DNA of 64,000 nucleotides from an uncultured Alphaproteobacteria bacterium. GTDB taxonomy: Bacteria > Pseudomonadota > Alphaproteobacteria > CADEGL01. Location of the stretch: contig CADEGL010000009.1 in the NCBI GenBank assembly GCA_902826885.1, forward strand, positions 1 to 64,000. The letters run 5' to 3'. Numbering within the stretch: the first letter of the stretch is position 1; every line of letters starts with the position of its first letter. This document shows positions 43,075 through 51,317 of this stretch, one piece after another. The notes below the pieces were generated by a model. It had not been told where the DNA came from. It worked only from the letters and a program-made list of their open reading frames with translations, and did no database searches. Both the position numbers and the translations under genes were made by a program.

Positions 43075-43091
43075 GCTATTATTATAAGTGT
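43075..43091. repeat. 17-bp AT-rich direct repeat, copy 2 (ureohydrolase/LLM intergenic)
   Basis: This second exact copy of the 17-mer lies in the 173-bp divergent region between the ureohydrolase and LLM genes, where it could contribute a TATAAT to the minus-strand ureohydrolase promoter (about 90 bp upstream of its ATG). Confidence 0.6.
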
Positions 43092-43157
43092 GCGGGGCAG
43101 ATTATGCTTGCTCTGCCTGCTCACTGTTCTTCGCGCCGCTGAGTTCGAGGGGATCGC

Positions 43158-44516
43158 ATGGCCAAGAAAATGATGCGTATCGGCATGTCCATCCGAGGGC
43201 TGGGTTATCACCCGGCCGCATGGCACCACCCGGATGTCCCCGCGGATGGCACCTTTCGGTTCGAACACTATGTGCGCAGCGCCCAGTCGGCGGAACGCGG
43301 CAAGTGCGATTTGATCTTCTTCGCCGACGGTATCGGCATCCGCGAACGCGATGCGCCGCGCGGTTCGCTCGCACGTTCGGGCTATGAAATCGTCGAGATG
43401 GAGCCGATGACGCTTCTGCCGGCGCTGGCTGTCGTGACGAAGCATGTCGGGCTCGTGACCACCGCTTCGACGACCTACAACGAGCCCTATCACATCGCCC
43501 GCAAGTTCGCGACGCTCGACCTGATCAGTAACGGCCGGGCTGGCTGGAACATGGTCACGTCCTGGTCTGAGGCCGAGGCCAAGAATTTCAACCGTGAGGA
43601 GCATCTCGACTACGACACGCGCTATGAGCGCGCGGCCGAGTTCGTCGAGGTGGTGAAGGGCCTGTGGGATGGCTGGGAGAAGGACGCGTTTCTGTTCGAC
43701 CGGAAGGCTGGCCAGTTCTACGACGAGAGCAAGGCCCATGTGCTGAACCACAAGGGCAAGCACTTCCAGGTCAAGGGTCCCCTCAACGTGGCCGGCATGC
43801 CGCAGGGACATCCCGTGCTGGTGCAAGCCGGCGCGTCCGAACAGGGACGGGAGATCGCGGCGGAGACGGCGGATGTGGTCTATGCCGTGCACGGCAAAAT
43901 CGCGCAGGCGCAAGCTTATTATGCCGACGTCAAGGGCCGCATGGCCAAATACGGCCGCGACCGGGACGACCTGAAGATTCTGCCCGCGATATGCCCCGTG
44001 GTCGGACGCACGGTCGCGGAGGCCCAGGCCAAGTTCGACCAGTTGCAGGAACTGCTCGATCCCCTCGTCGGCCTGGCGCGGCTGTACAACACGTTCGGCG
44101 ATTTGTCGGGTTATCCGCTCGACGAACCCGTTCCGGTGGATGCGCTGGGGCCGCAGGAAATTCGCAGCATGAGTGAGACCCTCCTGAAACGCGTGCGCGA
44201 GGAAAAACCCACGATCCGTGAACTCTATAAAGAAGTGGCAGGCCGGGTGACGGGCTTCGGCGTGATCGGGACGCCCGCCCAGGTTGCCGATGCGATGCAG
44301 GAGTGGCTGGAGAACGATGCCTGCGACGGCTTCAATGTCACGCCCACCCATCTTCCGGGCGGGTGCGACGATTTCGTCGACATGGTCGTTCCCGAGCTGC
44401 AGCGCCGGGGTATCTTCCGCAAGGAATATGAAGGCAAGACCCTGCGTGAGAATCTAGGCCTCAAGCCCGCGGTCAACCGCTACACCGTGGCGCGCAGCCG
44501 CAACGCCGCGGAATAG
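43158..44516 (+). CDS. LLM-class flavin-dependent monooxygenase (NtaA/SnaA/DszA type)
   Basis: A 452-residue luciferase-like enzyme of the two-component FMNH2-dependent monooxygenase group (NTA/EDTA, dibenzothiophene sulfone and dimethylsulfide oxygenases). It shows WHHPDVPADGTFRFEHYVRS, LIFFADG, TTYNEPYHIARKFATLDLIS, AGWNMVTSWSEAEAKNFNRE and HPVLVQAGASEQGREIAAE, the subgroup's marker segments. It needs a separate flavin reductase, which is not encoded here. It lies divergent from the ureohydrolase and converges with the M24 gene. It probably oxidatively opens a C-N or C-S compound brought in by the neighbouring transporter (inference). Confidence 0.88.
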   Translation: MAKKMMRIGMSIRGLGYHPAAWHHPDVPADGTFRFEHYVRSAQSAERGKCDLIFFADGIGIRERDAPRGSLARSGYEIVEMEPMTLLPALAVVTKHVGLVTTASTTYNEPYHIARKFATLDLISNGRAGWNMVTSWSEAEAKNFNREEHLDYDTRYERAAEFVEVVKGLWDGWEKDAFLFDRKAGQFYDESKAHVLNHKGKHFQVKGPLNVAGMPQGHPVLVQAGASEQGREIAAETADVVYAVHGKIAQAQAYYADVKGRMAKYGRDRDDLKILPAICPVVGRTVAEAQAKFDQLQELLDPLVGLARLYNTFGDLSGYPLDEPVPVDALGPQEIRSMSETLLKRVREEKPTIRELYKEVAGRVTGFGVIGTPAQVADAMQEWLENDACDGFNVTPTHLPGGCDDFVDMVVPELQRRGIFRKEYEGKTLRENLGLKPAVNRYTVARSRNAAE

Positions 44517-44546
44517 GCGGGTTCGGGATTCGATCCGCGGCTCGGT

Positions 44547-45707
44547 TCAGACCGAGATGATCTCGCGCGGGACGTTGCTGATGCGCTCGGCCGCGCCGTT
44601 GGTGACGATGACGCTCTCGCCGATGCACATGCTGAGGTCCTTCGGCCGATCGAACACGATCATGTGGGTGAAGAACACCATGCCCGGTTCGATCACCTGC
44701 GGATTGTCGGCATAGATCATCGGCCAATCCATCCAGGTGGGCGGATACATGGCACCCATGGTGTAGCCGCAGGCCGCCTGGGTCGCATGGCCGAAGCCGG
44801 CCTTCTCGAACGTCTTCTGGTGCGCGGCGAACACCTCGCCGACGGTCCGGCCCGGGCGCAGGATGTCCTGGCACGCGGCGATCGCGTCCGCGCAGGCTTT
44901 GTTCATGTCGCGCAAGCGCGAGTCCACTTTGCCGACGATCACGTTGTACATCGTGGCTGCGTGATAGAGGCGGTAGGACGCGCCCGGTTCGAACAGGACG
45001 TTGTCCTCCTTGCCGACGATGTTCTCGCCCGTGTGATAGCGGCCGAAGAATTTGGCCTCGCCGCCGCCGAAGGGCCAGCGGCTGGCTGCGGGGTCGCCGC
45101 CGGCCGACATCTGGGCGTCCATCATCTTGCCGAAGACGGCCTTGGTGGAGGCGCCCGGCTTCACGTGCTTGAGGCTCACTTCGCGGATGAGATCGCAGAG
45201 CGCGCCGGCCTTGCGTGTGTACTCCAACTCCTTCGGGCTTTTCACGAGGCGCAAAAGCCGGACGAGATCCGAGGCATCCGTTGTCTTGCAGAAACCCTCC
45301 AGCGCCGCATCCACCATCTTGCCGCGCTGCGCCGTGAGGCCATAGGCGTGGTACTCGATGCCCAGGCGCTTTCCGCGGCAGCCGTAATCCTCCAGCATCT
45401 TCCTCAGATCGTCGCCCGGGGTGGCGCCGGCGCGGTCGTACCAGATGCGGATGTCATCGATGATCGAGGTGGCGCGGGACTGCAATTTGTCGGCCGTGCG
45501 GGTAAGAAGCGCGATGCGGCCATCGGCGCCCATATAGAGCCCCTGAAACATGGTGAAGCCCATCGTGTCGTAGCCGGTCAGATAGTACATGGACTCCTGC
45601 CGGAACATGACCAACCCGTCGAGACCCTGTTCCGCCATCTTCGCGCAGGCGGCTTTTTGCCGCGCCGCGAACTCTTCCCGCGAGAAATGCAAGATCGGTC
45701 CGGCCAT
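44547..45707 (-). CDS. M24-fold creatinase/Xaa-Pro-peptidase-like protein
   Basis: A 386-residue protein with an N-terminal creatinase domain (FSREEFAARQKAACAKMAEQ ... SMYYLTGYDTMGF) and a C-terminal pita-bread domain. The metal ligands of true M24 peptidases are missing: the usual D.G..Y.GY.SD.TR block reads EPGASYRLYHAATMYN, and the later EPG and ED positions read THMIVF and GESVIV. It may therefore be a metal-independent C-N hydrolase like creatinase. GGGAGA lies 6 bp before the ATG at 45707; an ATG at 45713 is too close to that site. It is followed on the strand by the ABC transporter genes. Confidence 0.85.
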   Translation of the reverse strand: MAGPILHFSREEFAARQKAACAKMAEQGLDGLVMFRQESMYYLTGYDTMGFTMFQGLYMGADGRIALLTRTADKLQSRATSIIDDIRIWYDRAGATPGDDLRKMLEDYGCRGKRLGIEYHAYGLTAQRGKMVDAALEGFCKTTDASDLVRLLRLVKSPKELEYTRKAGALCDLIREVSLKHVKPGASTKAVFGKMMDAQMSAGGDPAASRWPFGGGEAKFFGRYHTGENIVGKEDNVLFEPGASYRLYHAATMYNVIVGKVDSRLRDMNKACADAIAACQDILRPGRTVGEVFAAHQKTFEKAGFGHATQAACGYTMGAMYPPTWMDWPMIYADNPQVIEPGMVFFTHMIVFDRPKDLSMCIGESVIVTNGAAERISNVPREIISV

Positions 45708-45767
45708 GTTCATTCTCCCTGTCGCGTATGGAATTTTGGGTGTCCGCCCCGTTCCGCGGCTTCGTGT

Positions 45768-46844
45768 TTAGGCGCCTGGCAGCACGAGCACGCGGGCGGG
45801 ATCGATGGCGAGTTCGACGGCGGCGCCGGGCTGGAGGGCGCTTGCGCGCATGCCGTGGTCCTCGACCAGGAGATCGGCGCCGGCGGCTTCCACGCGGATA
45901 TGGCTCGCCTTGCCGAGATAGGTGACCGTTCGCACGCGGCCGGGCACGCGATTGTCGTTCGGGCCTGGATTGCCGATGCGGATATTCTCCGGCCGCACGG
46001 CCAGCATGGCTTTGGTGCCAATGGCGGGCGCGCTCGCCGCGCGCGCCGCGCGCAGCCGCGCGCCCTGACCGGCCTCGAGGACCAGGGCGTCGCCGGCGGA
46101 TTCCGCGACCGTGGCCGGGATGAAGTTGCACAGACCGATGAACTGGGCGACGAAGCGCGTCTTGGGCCGGTCATAGATCTCGCGCGGCGGGCCTACTTGC
46201 TCCACCCGGCCTTGGTTCATCACCACGATCCGGTCGGCCAGGACCAAGGCTTCCTCCTGGTCGTGGGTCACGAACAGGGTGGTCGTGTCCAGCTTGCCGA
46301 TCAGCCCGCGAAGCTCCTCGCGCATGCGCACGCGCAGCTGCGCATCCAGGTTGGAGAACGGCTCGTCGAGCAAAAGCACGGCGGGGCGGATGGCCAGCGC
46401 GCGGGCCAGGGCCACGCGCTGCTGCTGGCCGCCTGAGAGTTGGCGCGGCAGCCGGCCGCCCAGCGCGCCCAGTTCCACCATCTGCAGCATCTCCTGCACG
46501 CGCGTCTTCCGGTCCGCGGCGGGCACTTTCAGGTTCTTGAGGCCGAACTCGATGTTCTCGGCCACGGTCAGGTGCGGGAAGAGGGCATAGCTCTGGAACA
46601 CCATGCCCGTGTCGCGCTTGTAGGGCGGCAGGCGGGTGATATCCCGCCCCTGGATGCGGATCTCGCCCGCGGTCGGTTCGATAAAGCCGGCGACCATGCG
46701 CAAGGTGGTGGTCTTGCCGCAGCCGCTCGGCCCCAACAGGCAGACCAGCTCGCCCTTGGGCACGTCGATGGACAGATCGTCGACCGCCACCATGCGGCCG
46801 AACTCCTTGCGCAGGGACTGCATCGAAAGGACGGAAGCACTCAT
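45768..46844 (-). CDS. ABC transporter ATP-binding protein (PotA/spermidine-putrescine type)
   Basis: A 358-residue ATPase with Walker A GPSGCGKTT (38-46), signature LSGGQQQR (136-143), Walker B LLLDEP (157-162), a Q-loop YALFPHLT and a C-terminal TOBE domain with AVRPENIRIG. This is the polyamine/iron/sulfate-type CUT1/POPT architecture. It energises the two permeases at 46848-48538. The gene order is M24, ATPase, permease, permease on one strand, a single operon. No periplasmic binding protein gene is present. Confidence 0.95.
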   Translation of the reverse strand: MSASVLSMQSLRKEFGRMVAVDDLSIDVPKGELVCLLGPSGCGKTTTLRMVAGFIEPTAGEIRIQGRDITRLPPYKRDTGMVFQSYALFPHLTVAENIEFGLKNLKVPAADRKTRVQEMLQMVELGALGGRLPRQLSGGQQQRVALARALAIRPAVLLLDEPFSNLDAQLRVRMREELRGLIGKLDTTTLFVTHDQEEALVLADRIVVMNQGRVEQVGPPREIYDRPKTRFVAQFIGLCNFIPATVAESAGDALVLEAGQGARLRAARAASAPAIGTKAMLAVRPENIRIGNPGPNDNRVPGRVRTVTYLGKASHIRVEAAGADLLVEDHGMRASALQPGAAVELAIDPARVLVLPGA

Positions 46845-46847
46845 GGG

Positions 46848-47645
46848 CTAAACCACTTTCTGTAGGCCCGCGACCCGCTCGACAACGGCGAGCAGCGCCA
46901 CGGTGACCAGGATGACGAGGGTCGAGACGGCGGCCAGCGTCGGGTCCGAGCCGTAGTCGACATAGGTGAAGATCTGGATTGGCAAGGTCGCCCGCCCGCC
47001 ATGGGCCAGGAAGAGGGAGACCGTGATGTTGCCGAACGAGGTCACGAACGCAAACACCGAGGCCGAGAGGAGACCGGGCAAAAGGATCGGCAGGGTCACC
47101 CGGCGCACGACGGTCAAAGGCGGCGCGCGCAGGTTCATGGCGGCCTGCTCCAGCGCGCGGTCAAACAGGCTGAAGCTCGCGGTCATGGTGCGCACGACAT
47201 AGGGCATGGTGATCACGATGTGGCCCAGGAACAGGGCCGCGAAGGATTGGCTCAAGCCCGCCCAGACCAGGAACTGCAACAGGCCGATGCCCAGCACCAC
47301 GGCCGGCACGATCATGGGCGAGAGGACGAAGGCCTGCAGCGCGTTGCGCCCGCGGAAGCGGTAACGCTCGATGGCATAAGCCGCGGGCGTGCCGATGATC
47401 AGCGAAGCCACCGTCGCCAAGAGCGCGAGCTGCGTGCTGAGCGAGAGGCTGTCCATGAACGGCTTGCTATCGAACGCCGCCCAGTACCATTTGAGAGTGA
47501 AGCCTTGGGGCGGAAAGCCGAGGAAGTCGACCGGGTTGATCGAGGCGCAGATCACCACGATCGCGGGCAACGCCAGGAACAGGTAGATGGCCGTCCGCAG
47601 GACGATGCCACCCACATCCGTCGCGCGATGGAGAAAGCGATCCAT
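46848..47645 (-). CDS. ABC transporter permease (PotC-like)
   Basis: A 265-residue inner-membrane permease with six predicted helices and the BPD_transp_1 EAA loop in DRALEQAAMNLRAPPLTVVR followed by VTLPILLPG. It starts at an ATG at 47645; the longer open frame to 48269 is an out-of-context read through the upstream permease gene. It pairs with the other permease as the second half of a PotB/PotC-type heterodimer and couples to the ATPase. Confidence 0.92.
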   Translation of the reverse strand: MDRFLHRATDVGGIVLRTAIYLFLALPAIVVICASINPVDFLGFPPQGFTLKWYWAAFDSKPFMDSLSLSTQLALLATVASLIIGTPAAYAIERYRFRGRNALQAFVLSPMIVPAVVLGIGLLQFLVWAGLSQSFAALFLGHIVITMPYVVRTMTASFSLFDRALEQAAMNLRAPPLTVVRRVTLPILLPGLLSASVFAFVTSFGNITVSLFLAHGGRATLPIQIFTYVDYGSDPTLAAVSTLVILVTVALLAVVERVAGLQKVV

Positions 47646-47647
47646 GG

Positions 47648-48538
47648 TCAACTCCGCGTCTCGGAGAAGCGCGTGCGGGACAAACGGTTCACCCCGGCCA
47701 CGAACACGAACACGATGGCCAGCAGGATCAGCGACATGGCACCGCCGAAGGGCCAGTTCAAAGTTACCAATGTCTGCTCGTAGATCATGCTGCCCAGCAT
47801 CTGGACGCGGGTGCCGCCGATCAGGCGTGGGGTGATGAAGGCCGAGACGGTCAGGATGAAGACGAGGGTTGAGCCGGCCAGGATGCCCGGCATGGCGAGG
47901 GGCAGAACGACGCGCCGCAAGGTGGTCCAGCGGCCCGCGCGCAGGTTCGCGGCCGCCTGTTCCAAAGCCGGGTCGATCTGGGCGACCACGCTCATGATCG
48001 ACAGAACCATGAAGGGCAGGAAGGTCTGCGCCATCACCAGCATGACGGTGAAGGACGAGAACAGGAGCTGGACCGGCGCGTCGATCAGGCCCAGTCCGAG
48101 CAAGAATTTGTTCACCAGCCCGCCGCGCCCGAGGATGATCAGCCAGCCGAACACGTTGACGACCAGGCTCAAGGTTAAGGGCAGGATCACCATGGGAATA
48201 CGCCAGCGGCGTCCGCGCGCGCTCATGCGTGCGAGCGAATAGCCGAGAGGGAAGCCCACCACGACGCAAAAGACAGAGACGATGAGGCCATAGAGAAGCG
48301 TCTGGCCTAAGACGCTGAGATAGAACCCATCGCCCAGGAAACGGACATAGTGGCGCAAGGACCAGCCTGCGCCACCGAAGGACTTATCCGAATCGTAGAG
48401 GCTTGTCCGCACCAGGGTGAGGAGCGGCACGAGCATGAACAGAAGTAGGAAGATGGCCGCCGGCCCGGCCAGCGTGGTAACGCTGCGCCGCGCGGATCGG
48501 GTTGTTAGGCCGGTTGGACCTGGTAAGGGCGTAGCCAT
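47648..48538 (-). CDS. ABC transporter permease (PotB-like)
   Basis: A 296-residue permease with six predicted helices: an N-terminal helix AAIFLLLFMLVPLLTLVRTS and an EAA loop DPALEQAAANLRAGRWTTLR. The start is the ATG at 48538; a TTG at 48553 is an alternative. It is the first gene of the transporter operon, immediately upstream of permease 2 (2-bp gap). The substrate class is cationic small molecules by family analogy; uptake here would have to rely on a binding protein encoded elsewhere. Confidence 0.92.
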   Translation of the reverse strand: MATPLPGPTGLTTRSARRSVTTLAGPAAIFLLLFMLVPLLTLVRTSLYDSDKSFGGAGWSLRHYVRFLGDGFYLSVLGQTLLYGLIVSVFCVVVGFPLGYSLARMSARGRRWRIPMVILPLTLSLVVNVFGWLIILGRGGLVNKFLLGLGLIDAPVQLLFSSFTVMLVMAQTFLPFMVLSIMSVVAQIDPALEQAAANLRAGRWTTLRRVVLPLAMPGILAGSTLVFILTVSAFITPRLIGGTRVQMLGSMIYEQTLVTLNWPFGGAMSLILLAIVFVFVAGVNRLSRTRFSETRS

Positions 48539-48815
48539 AAGCGGTTTTTTCAATCCGCGTAAGTCAGCGAACCATTGTGTCGCTCCCGCGACATCGTCTT
48601 ATTGAGCCGTGTTTCGCCGCCGCCGTCCAGTCGGGCCATGAATCGTCCGTGACGAAACCCTGTTCGCGGCAACCGCTTCTTCGGTGGCAGAAAGCTCCTG
48701 AGCCTAGCATCTGGCGGCGAGCATTCAGATCGGCAGCATTTGCATACGTCCATCACGGACATTCCGTATGCGGCCAGAGCGATTGCGCGCGAGAACGCTT
48801 CCGATACGCCGTGCT

Positions 48816-49523
48816 TCAACCTCTCGACTCCTCGGCAATTCGCGTGAGTCGCGAAAGATTCCGAATGGTGAGACGGCGGCGATGACTGGTCAGAAATCCT
48901 GCCCTTTCCCAGCCGGTCAGGACACGGCTTGCGGTATGGAGCGTCGTGCCGGCCATGTCGGCAACGTCCTTGCGACGCAGCGGAAATGCGATTGTCGTAC
49001 CGACCGCCGTGTTATGCCCGGAATGCCGGGCAAGCCTGAGCAAGGTACGTGCGATACGCTGGTCGGCTCTCTGGGTGCCTAGCTCGCGCATCCGTTCCTG
49101 CGCGTCCTGTAGGCGCGTTCCGACGATGCGGATCGTATTGATGGCGATCTGCGGATGACGCGTTATGAGGTCCAAGAGCGCGGCTTCGCTCCAACTCGCT
49201 TCGGTGGTTTCCGTCAGCGCGATCGCGTCGGCCGGGTAGCGGCGGTTTGTGAAGAGGGGGACCGTACCGAACAGTTCGCCAGGGCCGATGAACCGGAGCA
49301 CCATATGAGTGCCATCGGTGCCGTACTGCGAAATTCGCACGCTTCCCTTGATGACGATATGGGCGCGTATGCCTTTGTCGCCCTGGTTGAATATCGGTGC
49401 CCCGGCTGGAATTCGCCTTTCACGTGCCGCGCTGGCAACGGTCTTCAGGACCGAGAGCGGCAGCCCGGCGAACAGATCCGTTGCCGCAAAGGCTTGCGGT
49501 GATATGCGCGAGATGGTCGTCAC
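48816..49523 (-). CDS. Crp/Fnr-family transcriptional regulator (Dnr/Nnr-like)
   Basis: A 235-residue regulator: a cyclic-nucleotide-binding-like sensor domain (~18-130) with AHIVIKGSVRISQYGTDGTH and FIGPGELFGTVPLF, a long dimerisation helix, and a C-terminal wHTH (~165-225) with RRKDVADMAGTTLHTASRVL, the CRP-family recognition helix. The protein contains no cysteine at all, so it cannot bind a FNR-type [4Fe-4S] cluster. Dnr/Nnr relatives use haem to sense NO. It lies next to, and divergent from, narK-narGHJI, which it likely controls (inference). Confidence 0.9.
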   Translation of the reverse strand: MTTISRISPQAFAATDLFAGLPLSVLKTVASAARERRIPAGAPIFNQGDKGIRAHIVIKGSVRISQYGTDGTHMVLRFIGPGELFGTVPLFTNRRYPADAIALTETTEASWSEAALLDLITRHPQIAINTIRIVGTRLQDAQERMRELGTQRADQRIARTLLRLARHSGHNTAVGTTIAFPLRRKDVADMAGTTLHTASRVLTGWERAGFLTSHRRRLTIRNLSRLTRIAEESRG

Positions 49524-49979
49524 CCGGGAACTTTAGCCTGTTCCGCCGAAACATGGAAAAAAGTTGCTCCAGCGCAAACTTCTAAGCCGTTACTTGCCGC
49601 AGGATGCCCGCGGTTTGGCGGTATTCGGTTGCGGGGAACGCCTCTGATTTTCCAGCATCGTCACGATAAAGGACGCGGCGGCGGATGGTCGGGAGTGGGG
49701 ATGTTCTGATGGCCCAGAGGTCTGACGACCCAGAAGCATGTCGAGCTTGGAGAGGCGCGAATCTGCGCCCATCGGACGCCAAGTTGGCGACCGCAAGAAC
49801 GCCACCGCCGTTCGAAGAGAAGCGTTTAGAGGAATTCCCTGGATCGCGCGGATTGGCGGGAAGATCGCGCCGCCCGACGGCACCATTGGGCCGGCAGCGA
49901 GGCCCGCGATCTGAAGCGCGTCGAAGATGCTTCGCCTCTTCTCGCGGCCGTGTCGAAAAGCCGAACGTATGAGACGCCC
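49524..49979. other. 456-bp divergent intergenic region (crp/fnr regulator and narK)
   Basis: No ORF here is supportable; short open frames on both strands lack ribosome-binding sites and recognisable residues. It should hold the promoters of both the regulator and the nar operon. One Fnr/Dnr-like dyad is visible at 49564-49577, near the regulator. No TTGAT-N4-ATCAA site is visible near narK. Confidence 0.5.
49564..49577. promoter_or_regulatory. candidate Fnr/Dnr-type box TTGCTCCAGCGCAA
   Basis: A dyad with TTG-N8-CAA spacing, matching the layout of Fnr-family sites. It sits about 40 bp upstream of the regulator's start on the minus strand, where it would permit autoregulation. It lies ~400 bp from narK. 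Both half-sites deviate from the TTGAT consensus. Confidence 0.35.
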
Positions 49980-51317
49980 ATGCCCAGACGGCCGACCGCA
50001 TCTCCCCGTTCCGCATCGCGTGATTTAATGGCGAGATCCGGAAACCTCTCGGTTCTGTTCGTTACCACCTGGGCCTTTACCGTTTGTTTCGCGGTTTGGA
50101 TGATGTTTGGCGTGACTGGGATTCCCATACGCGGGCAGCTCGGTCTCGATTCGACGGAGTTCGGTCTCCTCACCGCGACGCCTGTGCTCACGGGCGCAAT
50201 ATTTCGTTTGCCCTTGGGCATCTGGACCGACCGCTTCGGCGGCCGAATTATCATGGTGCTTCTATTGGCGGGCTGCGCGATCCCGCTTTGGTTGTCATCC
50301 TACGCAACCGAGCTCTGGCAGTTTCTCTTGCTTGGACTGGCGCTTGGATTGGTCGGCGCTTCGTTTTCCGTCGGCACGCCTTACGTCGCCCGATTTTTCT
50401 CCAAGGAACGTCGGGGCTTCGCCATGGGCTTTTTCGGCGCGGGAACCGTCGGTGCGGCGCTGAACATGTTTGTGGCACCGGTTCTCATCGACGCCTATGG
50501 CTGGCAGATGGTTCCGAAAGTCTACGCCATTGCGCTGTTGGTCACTGCCATCGTGTTCTGGCTGTTGTCCAAGCCCGATCCCGGTGTCGGCAAGGGGGGC
50601 GCGCCATCCTCGATGTGGCGCCAGCTGTCCGTGCTTCGAAACCCGCGTGTGTGGAAATATTGCCAATACTACTCGATCGTGTTCGGCGGCTTTACCGCGC
50701 TGTCGATTTGGATGCCACAGTACTTCAAGACCGAGTACGGCTTTTCCATCGCGCAGGCATCGTTGCTCGCCGCCTGTTTTTCGTTGCCGGGCGGCGCCTT
50801 TCGCGCCCTCGGCGGCTGGCTTTCGGATCGGTTCGGTGCCCACAACATCACGTGGTGGGTGTTGTGGACCGCGTGGATTTGCCTGTTCCTGCTCTCCTAT
50901 CCCAAGACGGAGTTGATCGTCCACACGGTCGACGACCCGCTCCGCTTTGGTATCGCTGTGCCGTCGTGGATGTTCACAGGCCTGCTTTTCGTGCTTGGCG
51001 TGGCCTTCGCCTGTGGCATGGCCTCGACGTTCAAGTATGTGGGCGATGACTTCCCCGACAACATGGGGGTGGTCGCCGGTGTCGTCGGCATGGCGGGCGG
51101 CCTGGGCGGCTTCCTGCTGCCGATCATGTTCGGTGTCATCCTGGACCACTTAGGCGTGAACTCCAGTTGCTTCATGCTTCTCTACGGCATCGTCTGGGTT
51201 TCGCTGACACTAAACTATCTGACCGAGGTTCGGCGCGCTCCGGTGATGGGGGAGGCCGTCCTCTCGCCAGAACATGGTGTGGCCATGACCGGGACAAAGA
51301 AAGGAACGGCGACATGA
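49980..51317 (+). CDS. narK: nitrate/nitrite transporter
   Basis: A 445-residue MFS protein of the nitrate/nitrite porter family. From the ATG at 49980 (a GTG at 49950 and an ATG at 50028 are alternatives), it has 12 predicted helices with TTWAFTVCFAVWMMFGVTGI in helix 1, the GIWTDRFGGRIIMVLLLAGC loop and GRG-like conserved segments, and VAFACGMASTFKYVGDDFPD, a nitrate-signature region. It imports nitrate and/or exports nitrite for respiration. Its stop overlaps narG (ATGA), so it is the first gene of the nar operon. Confidence 0.92.
   Translation: MPRRPTASPRSASRDLMARSGNLSVLFVTTWAFTVCFAVWMMFGVTGIPIRGQLGLDSTEFGLLTATPVLTGAIFRLPLGIWTDRFGGRIIMVLLLAGCAIPLWLSSYATELWQFLLLGLALGLVGASFSVGTPYVARFFSKERRGFAMGFFGAGTVGAALNMFVAPVLIDAYGWQMVPKVYAIALLVTAIVFWLLSKPDPGVGKGGAPSSMWRQLSVLRNPRVWKYCQYYSIVFGGFTALSIWMPQYFKTEYGFSIAQASLLAACFSLPGGAFRALGGWLSDRFGAHNITWWVLWTAWICLFLLSYPKTELIVHTVDDPLRFGIAVPSWMFTGLLFVLGVAFACGMASTFKYVGDDFPDNMGVVAGVVGMAGGLGGFLLPIMFGVILDHLGVNSSCFMLLYGIVWVSLTLNYLTEVRRAPVMGEAVLSPEHGVAMTGTKKGTAT

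Noticed and set aside
49685-49972. A 95-residue open frame in the nar/regulator intergenic region
   Set aside because: No ribosome-binding site, no recognisable residues, skewed composition; most likely non-coding.
49950-49979. Upstream GTG start for narK
   Set aside because: It adds ten residues with no supporting site; ATG at 49980 is preferred, though neither has a strong Shine-Dalgarno.
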